A DNA stretch of 47,434 nucleotides from Spirogloea muscicola (GCA_009602725.1 WELB01000058.1:295171-342604); one strand, 5' to 3'. Positions 32,399-42,094 are shown, counted from the first letter of the stretch. A program made the numbers and translations. The notes: a model not told the origin generated them from the sequence alone.

Positions 32399-34781
32399 AC
32401 CAAGGGGCGACAACCAAGCCCACCGTGACGTATGGGCAGCGTACATTGCACCAGTGCTGCTGGAGACTGCTCTAGGAGTGGGTGAGCAATCAGATCAGCA
32501 AGGCATTGCTGAAGCTTGACATCAATGGATGCGTAGATAGCATCCAAGCTGACCGACGGTGGGGCCGTACGCAGGAGGTAGCACGGCCGCTGTGCCACAC
32601 TCCTGGTCAAAATGGCCACTGTCAACTGAGAGTCCCCAAGGCTGGGGAGCTCTGGCAGGACCTGCATGTATCCTTGGAGACGAGCAAGGACAGCACCCTC
32701 CGAGAAAGACGAATCCCCTAGTGGCACTCCCAAGATCCTCAATCCGCCCTCTGCAGTCTGAACAAGTGTCGGCAACGAGGGGAAGAGGGAAAGAGGGATG
32801 CCAATGGGGGACCAGGCAAAGCACTTAGCCGGATTGACCCCAAGCCGATAAGCTGGAGCTGGTGCTGAAGCGTGCCGAAAGCTCCCAGCACCTCCTCTGG
32901 GGGACCGAGGAGCGTGGTATCTTCCGCATAGCTCGGGAGGAGAACGCCAGGGTGAGCGCTCGCCGTGTTGCGCAAAGCACGGTGATGCGCCAGAGTGAAG
33001 AGGAACCCACCCATTGGATCACCTTGGCGTGTCCCCGTCTTTGACTGCAGAACAGCCAAAGAAGTCCCTGCCCCCCAACAACAATGCAGATGGCGAGCCA
33101 TACATGCAGCGGAAGTGAGGGAGGAGGGTGGGAAAGTACTGCCTTAGCTCCTCGGCAGTAACCTGCCGATCCACGGAGTTGAAGGCGTTCTGTACGTCCA
33201 CGCTCAGGGCCAGCCAATGGGGGTTTACATCCAGTGCCGCTCGTACCCCGTGCACCAGGGTCTCAGCGCCAGCACGCATCCCAGCCCCAAACTGGTGGGG
33301 ATGGAAGTGCGCCTGGGCATCGTCCTGGATCTGCATGACTAGGGTGCGCCCCACGAGGCGCGACAGAACCTCCCCCATCGAGATAGGACGCACTCCCCCT
33401 GTCCTTCTGCCAATGCAATGAGATTGCTCGTGCAGAGGACTGCGCCTACACGATGGGTGAGGTGTCCACACGCAACATGTTGCGCAACCCTAAGCAGCAG
33501 ATCGAATTCCTCCGAGTCGTCCTCCCCATACAGCTCCCGCAAGTGCTCAAAGAGCATGCCCGATGGACCCCCGGCGACTGCCTTGCGGCTACTCACAATC
33601 GCCCAACGGAAGACAGCCGGGTCCAGGTCCACCGGTTGAGCAGGCATGAAGCTCTCCATCCATGTATCTAATCTTCGCGGGGCCGGAGGATGGAGCTGCT
33701 CGAGTGCGGCCAAGGTTGCCGCATCATGCGGTGCTGGTGTTGAGGGCTCCAAGGCTTGGGCAGCCCTGCCAAGGTCGCCGGCTCGCCCAAATCGGATGGC
33801 ACGTCGTTTGCCCGCCTCCTTAATATCGGATTCTGACGTGGTGGGCCGATAGTTGGCTTGCCCGAGTTGCGCAGCCGCTTGGTGCTGTGCAAGTAGCAGT
33901 TGCCACTCTCCACCTTCAAACAGGTGGAGGCGCAGCAGCAGCTCCTTGCGACCTGCCTTCCTCTGCGGCAGGCGACCAAGCAAGAGTCGCGGAAACACCA
34001 CAAACACAGCCCATGCAGCCTCATCCTCGCTGTCACGAGCCAGACGTGTCAGGAGGGGCCAAAGGGCTCGCCGTATGTGGGGCCGGGCCCAATACGGGAT
34101 GTGTCGTAGGAGCTGCGCGTTGGTCATCCGCAGGATGTCGGAGACGTCCACGATCTCCGCCCACCGCCAGTGTTCTGCCGTAGGCCCTGGTGGTGGTGTT
34201 GGCATCGCCCCTCTTGCGGGGACTCTGCGAGCCCGAGCGGTGTCGGATGCCTCTGCCTGCTGCGCCTCTCTGTTAGCAGGACGCACGCAGGACCGCTTGT
34301 GCGAGCTCAGACCCACTTTGTTTGCACAGCGCCGCCGGCAGAGCCGGCAGCGGAGCTCCACAGGCGGGCAAGAGGTTGCCTCCGCAGGGGGCCGGAGGTC
34401 CTCTTGGCCCTGCTCCCCTTCCCCAGGTGCAGCTGATACAGCGGCATCGCCAGCCACGGGCCCGTCAGCATCACCAGCGCCACTGCCACCACTCGCCGAA
34501 CCCATGGCGACAACCACTTCCAAGCGCCGCCTGGCTCCTCCGCTGCGGCGACCTCCCCTCCAAGATGCAGGGGGGTTTGCGGAAGCCGCCTGCCCTGCAG
34601 ACGCGGGAGAGGTGCACGGCGTTGGTTGTGGGTGGGGCTCGAAGCCCGTGAGTAGAGCAGCATGAGAAGCAGTGGGAGAGGATACTGGGGGAGGGGGTCC
34701 TGTGCCCCTCTCCATGTTGTCCTCCTCCATGGCAATCTCGGATGATGTTGGGGCCGTGGTTGGGACAGCCGTCTCGTCCAT
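32399..34781 (-). mobile_element. RLE-LINE, 5' half: N-terminal zinc finger and first RT unit
   Basis: The first ATG in frame is at 34781 (MDETAVPTTAPTSSEIAMEE); the frame is open to about 33400. A Pro/Ala-rich region is followed by a C2H2-type finger, CRLCRRRCANKVGLSSHKRS (about 34290-34350), as in the N-terminus of R2-like elements, where it binds target DNA. Next: DVSDILRMTNAQLLRHIPYW, the KAVAGGPSGMLFEHLRELYG block, and after a frameshift at about 33400, RPISMGEVLSRLVGRTLVMQ, FHPHQFGAGMRAGAETLVHG, LALSVDVQNAFNSVDR (RT palm, first catalytic Asp), SYAEDTTLLGPP (the second YADD-type motif, with Glu in place of the first Asp) and RLCRPAY. D to E at YADD would inactivate RT. Confidence 0.85.
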
Positions 34782-35410
34782 CCCTGGGCCTGGTGGGGCC
34801 TGGGATGAGCGCGTAGCGCAGCAGCTCCTGGAGCTCCGGGCACTGCTCTCGCAATGGCCGCCAGTGCGGTTGCCTCCCCGGCACAAGTGAGCCGAGGGTT
34901 TGATCGCAGCCGGCCGCGCCAGCTTGTGGGCTGGGCAGCCGGACCCATGTCCCCCGCACGAGGCTGTGCAAGCTGCCTAGGTGCCGTATCCTCCCTCGCC
35001 ACCGCCGTGGCCGCCGCGGCGCACGGCGTGGCATGAGGGACCCCGTCAGCTGGGGGCCGCGCTGCGGGCGGCACTCTTCGCGGCGAGCTCCGAGGAGCGC
35101 GCCGTGCAGGTGCGCGCCGTGCCTTGGCAGGCGGCGGCATGCGCGCCGGCGGCGGTGAGGTGGGACGAATGCCCCCCTTTGCTCTTTGCTATCATTGAGT
35201 CTGCAGCTCTCCCAGGCACTCGCGATTCACCAGCGTGCTAGTCGTGCATTAGCCCAGGCTAGTGGCTTCCGTGGTCGTGGTTTGGCTCCTCAGTACAGCC
35301 TGTCAGATAAGTATGTGCTCACTCGGGGATATTAGTGTCCCACCTAGCCAGCTCATTACCCACTTAACAGAACATTTGTGTAAGGCTAGAATTGGCTCAC
35401 TTTCACTTTC
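34782..35410. other. Unassigned segment upstream of the LINE
   Basis: The part next to the LINE start may be its 5' UTR. On the plus strand 35040-35155 reads QLGAALRAALFAASSEERAV and then AVPWQAAACAPAAV before a GTGAGG, and could be an exon or polyprotein piece linked to the methyltransferase fragment that follows. The function is not recognised. Confidence 0.35.
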
Positions 35411-35734
35411 ATGCCCACCGCGCGCCCCTCTCTTTGCAACGGGGTGGGGCAGCCACGGGCGGCGTTGCCCACGCCGGTGAGCTATCCTGGGTCCTATGCA
35501 TTCCGCGATGGGGGCCCCAGCATGGTGTGGGACTACACCACGCAGCAGCTGGAGGAGCCACGCGCCGATGAACGGGAGCGGGCGTTGAGTTTTGGACCGG
35601 CACAAACGCAGCTCCCAAACTCCCACACAGAGAAGCAGCGCCAGAGGCTGCTGGGTCAGGCCATGGACCTCAAGGTCCTCACCTGGCTGTTGGCAGTGTG
35701 TTTGGCAGCGCAGCGAAGCCAGCAGCCGGCATGA
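35411..35734 (+). pseudogene. C5-cytosine methyltransferase C-terminal fragment (motifs IX-X-like)
   Basis: The reading frame (MPTARPSLCN at the start is probably not native) gives TPVSYPGSYAFRDGGPSMVW, DYTTQQLEEPRADERERALSF and KQRQRLLGQAMDLKVLTWLL. RADERERALSF fits motif IX (L-T-x-x-E-x-A-R-L-x-G-F) and RLLGQAMDL fits motif X (R-x-x-x-I-G-N-A-V). From memory, this combination (YPGSYAFR...GGPSMVWD...ERA.GF...LLGQAMDL) ends the cytosine-methyltransferase domains found in algal retroelement polyproteins; I could not check this. Together with the fragment at 25 kb it would cover motifs IV to X of one enzyme type. Downstream sequence to about 35940 (AQRAQQQEAG, EMEKLPHEWDVG) may be the polyprotein continuation with a stop in it. 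Confidence 0.5.
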
Positions 35735-35949
35735 GAGCTGGCTCAGGGGCTCCGCCTACAGAGGGCGCGCGCATGCGCTGGTGGCTTCCCATTGGGGGGG
35801 GGCGAAAAGAGCCGCGGGAGGAACAGGTGGCTCAGAGGGCCCAGCAGCAGGAGGCTGGGGGCGGGCCCGCATAACAAGAAGAAGTGGGAGCAGAGATGGA
35901 GAAGCTGCCCCACGAGTGGGATGTGGGGGTGCAAGGAAGCTCGCCATAA
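35735..35949 (+). other. Possible polyprotein remnant after the methyltransferase fragment
   Basis: A plus-strand frame reads REEQVAQRAQQQEAGGGPA, a stop, then QEEVGAEMEKLPHEWDVGVQ, followed by LTR sequence. No domain is recognised. Confidence 0.3.
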
Positions 35950-36010
35950 GCACGCAGTTAGAGAGAGAGTCGTTATTGAGTTCGGCTGTAGGGGGTTTAG
36001 GAGCCAACTG
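35950..36010. mobile_element. LTR end fragment
   Basis: CACGCAGTTAGAGAG...TTATTGAGTTCG...GGGGGTTTAGGAGCCAAC matches 37675-37735, a piece of the family A LTR. It is cut off by the family B LTR at 36011. Confidence 0.55.
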
Positions 36011-36740
36011 TAACGTCCCCCCGTTTGTAGGAGCCAAACGATTCCGGTAAGTGCGCCTCACGCGCGCTTCACGCGCGCCACGCGCCAGTCACGCGCAGCA
36101 CGCGCCAGTCCCCTGGACTTGTATTCCTATTTGTCAGGCTCGCGCCACGCGTAGCCCGCAGTACGCGCGGTACGCCCCGCTGTATCCTCATTGTGCGGGT
36201 CCGCTCTTCCAGGGGCCGGATCTTGGGGGCTACCCGCGCCAGTCATATCCCCATTGTACTGGTCCGCTCCTTCGGGGGCCGGACCTTGGGGCTACCCTCG
36301 TCACACCTCCAGGGAGGGTGGCAGGTGGAACGCTGTAAGTAGTGGTAGGCCGAGGCCAGACACTTCAGTCGGACCAGTGACGCCCAGAGAGAGGCATAGC
36401 CCTGCTTGCCTGCTGCCGCAGCCGCCGCCCCAGCTCTGCTGCTGCCGTCTACTGCCCAGCTCGTCGCCACAGCTCGTCGCTGCGGACATCGCCGGCTCTC
36501 CGTAAGTGCCATGGTTGTGCCCCATCTGGGGACAGCTACCTTTTGACCCAGACCCTCTGTAGAGTCGCCGGCTTCTGGCGGCGCCTCAGGGTAAGACTTC
36601 CGCTGTGCTATGTGATGCACTTGAGTACACCGTGTGCGTTGGCGCTCCACTATGTAGGGCGGTAGTTCCTAAACCCCCTAGGTTCGAACTCAATAAGGAC
36701 TTACTAACCTCTAATTGCGTGTATAGGGATCAGGACGTCA
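36011..36740 (+). mobile_element. LTR, family B (730 bp), without internal region
   Basis: Starts TGTAACGTCCCCCCG and ends GGATCAGGACGTCACA. It contains CACGCGCCAGTCACGCGC-type repeats near the start and the block GGCGCCTCAGGGTAAGACTTCCGCTG...GGTTCGAACTCAATAAGGAC near the end, shared by all LTR families here. The flanks (GCCAAC and CGAGC) do not match, so a 5-bp target duplication is not evident. It cuts the chromodomain frame of the gypsy remnant that begins at 36741. Confidence 0.65.
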
Positions 36741-37367
36741 CACGAGCTACTTCACCAGATACTCACGGGTCTTACGCCCTTGGAGCTTGTCCCTGTGAGA
36801 CAAGATCTCTTTCACCTCAAATTCAAGATCATCCTCGACGACTAGTGGAGGTTGGGGCGGTTGGACACGACCATCCGAAAGGAAGGCCCTCATTTGAGAC
36901 ACATGGAAGACGTTCTGGACCTTCCAATGCACTGGGATCTTCAGCTCGTAGGACACCTTGGCCACGAGGCGTACTACTACTGCAAATGGTCCAACCCACT
37001 TGGGCAGCAACTTGCGCGTACCAACAGCCCGCAAGGATGAGTGCTTCGTGCTCAGCAGCACTTGTGCACCCAACATCGAAGGACACGTCCTTCCGATGTT
37101 TGTCAGCATAAGCCTCCTGGCGACTCTGGGCGATTTCCAAGAAATGCCAAGCTCGTCTCTGAGCCTCCAGGAGGGTCCAAGTAAAGGCTACCGCGGCGGG
37201 AACCCGTTCCGGCCTCCCCACCTGAAGTGGAGCTCGGGATGCTGACCATAGTTGAGGAAGAATGGAGTCTCCTTTGTGGACGCATGATAGGCATTCTTCA
37301 CAGCATATTCAGCTGGAGCCAAATACTCATCCCAGTCAGTGTGGCTGGGGTTGACGACGTGCCTCAG
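36741..37367 (-). mobile_element. Chromodomain Ty3/gypsy 3' remnant
   Basis: Leftward it reads HTDWDEYLAPAEYAVKNAYH, STKETPFFLNYGQHPELHFR (integrase C-terminal part), SRQEAYADKHRKDVSFDVG, KLLPKWVGPFAVVVRLV, HNVFHVSQ-like VQNVFHVSQMRAFLSDGRVQ, EFEVKEILSHRDKLQGRKTR and EYLVK, where the chromodomain is cut at 36741 by the LTR. One or two frameshifts. Its 5' side is cut at 37368 by another LTR. It is highly similar to the copy at 38.2-40 kb. Confidence 0.82.
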
Positions 37368-37672
37368 TGTAACGTCCCCCGTTTGAACGAGCCAAACGGT
37401 CCCAGTAAACGGCTCCACGCGCGCCTCACGCGCGTCACGTGCCAGTCACGCGCGCCACGCGCCAGTCACGCGCGCCACGCGCCAGTCACGTGCGGCACGC
37501 GCCAGTCCGCTGGACTTGTATCCCATTCGTCAGGCTCGCGCCGCGCGCAGCCGGCAGTACGCGCGGCACGCCCCCCTGTGTCCGTCCTTATTGTGCGGGT
37601 CCGCTCTTCCAGGGACCGGACCTTGGGGGCGACCCGCGCCAGTCTTATCCCCATTGTGCGGGTCCGCGCCTC
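37368..37672 (+). mobile_element. Family B LTR, 5' fragment
   Basis: TGTAACGTCCCCCGTTTGAA matches the start of the LTR at 36011 and remains alignable through the GGACTTGTATCCCATTCGTC and GGTCCGCTCTTCCAGGG blocks, then switches near 37672 into family A LTR sequence. It inserts into the gypsy remnant to the left. Confidence 0.6.
37441..37507 (+). repeat. 20-bp tandem repeat in LTR (3 full units)
   Basis: Three exact-length 20-bp units of the type GCCAGTCACGCGCGCCACGC at 37441, 37461 and 37481, followed by a partial GCCAGTC. The third unit has two substitutions (TGCGG). A shorter version occurs in the LTR at 36.07 kb. Confidence 0.85.
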
Positions 37673-38198
37673 ACACGCAGTTAGAGAGTGCGGTCCTTAT
37701 TGGGTTCGAACGTAGTGGATTTAGGAGCCAACCCACTACACAGGCAAAGCACTAGCGCATAGGCGCAGCGGAAGACAGGCCCTGTGGCGCCGCCGTCCGG
37801 AGCGACTCCACCTCCCGGGCGCAGGCCGGCGCAGCAGGCCTCGCAGCAGAGTGCGGCTGCGGCTGCGGCGGCGAGCAGCGGCAAGGCTGCTCCTGGGCTT
37901 CACCAACTTCGAACTGATTGTTGAGCCTCTACCCCCAAGGCTCCTTGTGCTTCCCCGGGCCAACCCCCCCTCCAGGGGTGTGAGCGGGTCGCCCCAAGGC
38001 CCGCCTTGCGGCGGGCCCAAGATCCTCCGTTTGAACGGGGCGAATCATCGAGGGATATTTCGAATGGCGGGACCCCATTCCAGGCGGGCCCTTGCGCGGC
38101 AAGCCAGCCCGCCACCTGGCGGGATCACTTGTCCCAAATAGTTGGTCATGTAATATTAACAGAGCCGTGTGGCTTAACTAAACGGCCGCTTCGTTACA
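37673..38198 (-). mobile_element. Family A LTR, probable 3' LTR of the gypsy element at 38.2-43.5 kb
   Basis: On the minus strand it starts TGTAACGAAGCGGCC directly after a purine tract (AGTGGGGAGGTA) and matches the LTR at 43731-44302 (TTAAGCCACACGGCTCTGTT, CATGACC, CTCACACCCCTGGAGG, CTCCTAAATCCACTA...TTCGAACCCAATAAGGAC). Its last 25 bp or so, the expected GTTCACTACA end, are missing where it meets family B sequence. Confidence 0.62.
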
Positions 38199-38215
38199 TA
38201 CCTCCCCACTCTGGT
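38199..38215 (-). promoter_or_regulatory. Polypurine tract before the 3' LTR
   Basis: Minus-strand AGAGTGGGGAGGTA abuts the TGTAA LTR start. The same purine run abuts the LTR starts at 44302 and 46296, which supports a plus-strand priming site and the minus orientation of these elements. Confidence 0.65.
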
Positions 38216-38217
38216 GT

Positions 38218-38823
38218 TCACGTCCTCGGGAACAAGGAGAGAACAGCCGACAGGGACAAAGACGCCCGCCGGCTGCTGCCTCTACCAAGCCTAGGAGAAT
38301 TACCAACCTTGGCCAGGTATTCCCTGAGAGCATCTGGACAGTTCTCCAAATTGGCCGCAGGCTCCCACTTGTTGTGCTCAGGCCCATACCCGAGCCACTT
38401 CACCAGATACTCACGGGTCTTACGCCCTCGAGGCTTGTCCCTGTGAGACAAGATCTCTTCCACCTCAAACTCAAGGTCATTCTCGATGACTAGTGGAGGT
38501 GGGGGCGGTTGGACACGACCATCGGAAAGGAAGGCCCTCAGCTGCGACACATGGAAGACGTTATGGACCTTCCAATGCACCGGTGTCTTCAGCTCGTAGG
38601 ATACCTTGCCCACAAGGCATACTACTGCAAATGGTCCAACCCACTTGGGCAGCAACTTGCGCGTACCCACAGCCCGCAAGGATACGTGCTTCGTTCTAGG
38701 CAGCACTTGTGCACCAACATGGAAGGACACGTCCTTCCGATGTTTGTCAGCATAAGCCTTCTGGCGACTCTGGGCAATTTTCAAAAAATTCCGGGCTCGT
38801 CTCTGAGTCTCGAAGAGGGGCCC
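38218..38823 (-). pseudogene. Gypsy integrase C-terminus and chromodomain
   Basis: SRQKAYADKHRKDVSFHVG, KLLPKWVGPFAVVCLVGKVS, HNVFHVSQLRAFLSDGRVQ, then the chromodomain EFEVEEILSHRDKPRGRKTR, EYLVKWLGYGPEHNKWEPAA and NLENCPDALREYL. The aromatic residues of the methyl-lysine cage are mostly kept (W in KWLGYG, W in NKWEP). Chromodomains on integrase direct insertion towards marked chromatin in chromoviruses. The stop is at 38218. Confidence 0.87.
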
Positions 38824-39718
38824 TGAAACGTTCCTGACCCTTAAGAGCACAGTCAGGGGTCAGTAAGTCCTTGTTGATTTCGATCGCTGGGGTTAAGAGA
38901 CAAACCCCCAGCACAGAGAAGCACCCCGTGTACTACGCAGCGGAATACCTTGCCCTGAGGCGCCGCCGACAGGCGGCGACTCACCTCTCAGGTACGGGCC
39001 AGCAACTGTCCCCGGTGGGAGCAGCCACAGTCTACCTACAGGAGAGCCGATGAAGATCCGCAGCGACGGGTCGCGGCGTCGGCCTGCAGCAGCAGGCAGC
39101 ACCAGGCCTGCGTGGACGAGCTGCGGCAGCAGGCGGCAGCAGGGCTGCGCGCCTCTCTCTCGCGTGGGCTTCACTGATTTGGACCGATTACCCTGAGCCT
39201 CGTCTCAGCCCTACTTGTAGTGCTTCATGTGCCACCCTCCCCAGGGGTCTCTGGGAGGTTCGTCTCAGGGCCCACCTTCGAGAAGGCGGGCCCCGACAAG
39301 GGGAATCTAGTACGTGGCCAGGCCACGCGGCTTCCTTCTGGAAGTGGCGGCGAGTGGCGGCCAATGGCGGCCAACGGCGGCCAGCCTGCGGCGCCGGCCT
39401 GCGGCGCCGCCAGTGCGTCACGGGTGTGGCGCGGCGTCACGGGCGCGCCACACGTGTCACATACACGTCATCATGAGTGTGTCGGCAGATACCAGAATAT
39501 GCCGAGGAGCTTCTCTCCGGAAGTCAGGATTCGCCACCTCTGCAGGAGGCGGCGCGCCTGCACGTCACTCGTCAGCAGGCGCGTCACACAGCGCGACACC
39601 TCACGCGGTTCGCTCGCGCGTCGCACGTGCGTCGCACGCGTCAGGCACGTGCGCGTCAGTGGTTACACGATAGCGCTTAATTCGGAGTTAAGCGTCCCGT
39701 AATGGCGGGGACGTTACA
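38824..39718 (-). mobile_element. Solo LTR 2, inserted in the gypsy integrase, 5-bp target duplication
   Basis: 895 bp from TGAAACGTTCCTGACC to GGGGACGTTACA, flanked by GGCCC on both sides (38819-38823 and 39719-39723). Removing it and one GGCCC restores the integrase frame seen uninterrupted at 37.2 kb. Same family as solo LTR 1; here both ends fit the TG...CA rule with an inverted ACGTT-type terminus. Confidence 0.88.
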
Positions 39719-40537
39719 GGCCCAGTAAAGGCTACCGCGGCGGGAACTCGTTCCGGCCTCCCCACCTGAAGTGGAGCTCGGGGATGCTGCCCATGTTGAG
39801 GAAGAATGGAGTCTCCTTTGTGGACGCATGATAGGCATTGCTCACAGCATATTCAGCTGGAGCCAAATACTCATCCCAGTCAGTCTAGCTAGGATTGATA
39901 AAGTGCCTCAACATGTCCTCGAGAACTCGATTCATGCGCTCACTTTGGTCATCAGTTTGTGGATGAAAGGCTGTGGAAATGGCCTGTTTCGTGCCAGAAA
40001 GCTTGCAAATTTCCTTCCAGAAGTGACCTGTAAAGCGAGGATCGCGGTCCGGGACCAGCCTCTCAGGTACGCCATGCAGCTTCCACACTTTATCCGCAAA
40101 AATGCCAGCGAAATCCTTCGTCGATACCCGCATAGTGGGAACAAGATGCACCATTCTACTCAAGCGATCCACAAAGACGACAATGGCATCATAGCCGTTC
40201 CGCGTCTTAGGCAATTGTGTGATTAAATTCACCCTTACATCAGACCACTTCCGCTCCGGAATCGGCAAAGGCTGAAGTAATCGGCAGGCTTGCCAGAGAT
40301 TGCCTTACTACGCTGGCATGTGGCACAGCTTACCACAAAAGCGCGCACCTGGGTTGAAAAACCCTTCCACCAAAACAGGCGTCGCACAGCCTTGATGGTC
40401 TTGCTCACTCCCAGATGACCACTGTAAGGCGTATCATGCCGCTCCTGCATTATGTCAGTGCGCAAGGCATTGCATTCTGGGACCACAATAGCGTTGCCTT
40501 GCCACCAGAAGCCCTTGTCATCAGTGAGGGTGCTCAC
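39719..40537 (-). pseudogene. Gypsy integrase (zinc-binding and core domains)
   Basis: H2C2 zinc domain: MQERHDTPYSGHLGVSKTIK and VVSCATCQRSKA (about 40440-40300). Core: FVDRLSRMVHLVPTMRVST (first Asp), LVPDRDPRFTGHFWKEICKL (second Asp), STAFHPQTDDQSERMNRVLE (catalytic Glu). A stop follows FINPS at 39885, then DWDEYLAPAEY continues to the solo LTR. One frame change lies between the zinc and core domains, near 40270. Confidence 0.86.
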
Positions 40538-41185
40538 GTTGGCGGCCTCAGCAAACCACGGGTCGGTGCTGTACCCTCGACGGATACGGACATAGAGATC
40601 AGAGAGGTCTTCCGTGGGTAGCTGAGAAGCTTGACGAGTCGTCGCAATCCAGCAGCCCGCACTCCAGAAGCATTCAAGGTGGCCAACGCAGCAGCGCCGC
40701 TAATGTTGAAACTCACAGGGTCCGCAACGTTAAGACGTCCAGGGCGATAAACCCACTGGAAGTCGACTTGTGCAATGCACTCCGACCAGCGAGCTTGACG
40801 CCGAGTCAAATGCTGCTGTGTGTGAAAATATGTCAACGGACAATGATCCGTGACAACCTTAAATGCCACACCTTCCAGGTAGCAACGCCAGACACGTAAG
40901 GCGTGCACCACAGCCAGCAATTCCTGCTTGCCCGTAGTGTAATTTCGCTCTGCAGAGGTTAGCAGGCGACTCTTAAACGCTAACGGGTGACCCTCTTGCA
41001 AAAGCAGGGCACCAATGCCGGTCAAAGAGGCATCGCTGCCATTTATATGGCACGCCTTCACGAGGAAAGGCCAGCACAGGCGCAGATGTCAGCGCCTGCT
41101 GTATTCTCTCAAATGCCCTCTGGCATTCGGACGCCCAATCCCAAGGTACGTCCTTACGAGTCAGCTTCTTGAGAGGAAGTGCCAA
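40534..41185 (-). pseudogene. Gypsy RNase H and RT connection
   Basis: ALPLKKLTRKDVPWDWASEC and ALTSAPVLAFPREGVPY lead into RNase H: ASLTGIGALLLQEGHPLAF, SAERNYTTGKQELLAVVHAL, VTDHCPLTYFHTQQHLTRRQ and ECIAQVDFQWVYRPGRLNVA. The first Asp (SDAS) and Glu (KQELLA) of the catalytic set are visible. A single-base shift sits near 41050. Confidence 0.84.
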
Positions 41186-42013
41186 GTTCCCATAGCCTTG
41201 TAGGAACTTACGAAATGATTTGGGAATGCCAGAAAAGAACGCAACTGAGGCACAGTTTGTGGCACAGTCAATCCCGTAAGACCGAAGTCTTCTTGGGGTC
41301 TACACGTATGCCTGCCGTCTTTGCCCACGACATGCCCAAGGTATGTCAGCTCTGGCTGGTTAAACGCGCACTTGGACCGCTTGGCATGCAATCGAAGTTC
41401 ACGCAGCAATGAGCACTTGGCGCAGGTGCCTCACGTGATCCTCAGGCGTTTTGTCGAATACCAGGATATCGTCCAAGTAAACCAGCACAGAATGGTAGAG
41501 CAGGGGGCCAAAGACCCTCGACATCACCGCCTGGAACGTAGTCGGTGCATTGGTCAAACCAAAGCTCAGCACCTTGCACTGAAAATGTCCAAGCGGCGTA
41601 CGAAACGCCGACTTCGGAACATCCGCAGGCTTGATTCGAATCTGATGATACCCACTTGCCAGGTCCAGGGAGCTAAACACCGTAGCCCCTGCAAGCCAGT
41701 CGAACAAATAGTCTATTCGAGACAATGGGTATCGGTTCTTGATAGTAAGCTTAACGAAGCCTGATGGTCAATGCAAATCCGTAGATGCCATGCTTCTTCT
41801 TGACAAAGAAATGGGTGCTCCGTATGGCGACTGAGAGGGCTCAATGTAGCCCTTCGCCAGCAGGTCCTCGACCTGGGATTGCATTTCTCGACATTCGAGA
41901 GGGCTCAGCCGGTACAAGGGACGGTAAGGCGGGTGAGCGCCTGGCTTCAATGTAATTGTATGAGCCACACCTTGGTGAGGAGGTAGACTGTCCGGAAGAG
42001 AGTCGGGAAACAC
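41161..42013 (-). pseudogene. Gypsy reverse transcriptase
   Basis: Three frame segments: YRLSPLECREMQSQVEDLLA and KGYIEPSQSPYGAPI (41940-41810); FSSLDLASGYHQIRIKPADV, FGLTNAPTTFQAVMSRVFG and the active site VYLDDILVFDKTPEDHVRHL (41725-41399); LHAKRSKCAFNQPELTYLGH (41400-41330). YLDD is intact. Frameshifts near 41770 and 41260. Confidence 0.87.
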
Positions 42014-42094
42014 GTCCGCAAACTCTTCCAGCAGCTTATAAAAACCCCGCCATGTGAATCCGCGGCATTCACACAGAAGTCAGCCTTAGACTCG

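Noticed and set aside
34307-35140. 277-codon minus-strand frame overlapping the LINE N-terminus
   Set aside because: The LINE zinc-finger frame is in a different phase of the same strand; this one is a GC-driven shadow.
37441-37507. CRISPR-like short repeat array
   Set aside because: Units are directly tandem without spacers, and the setting is a eukaryotic LTR.
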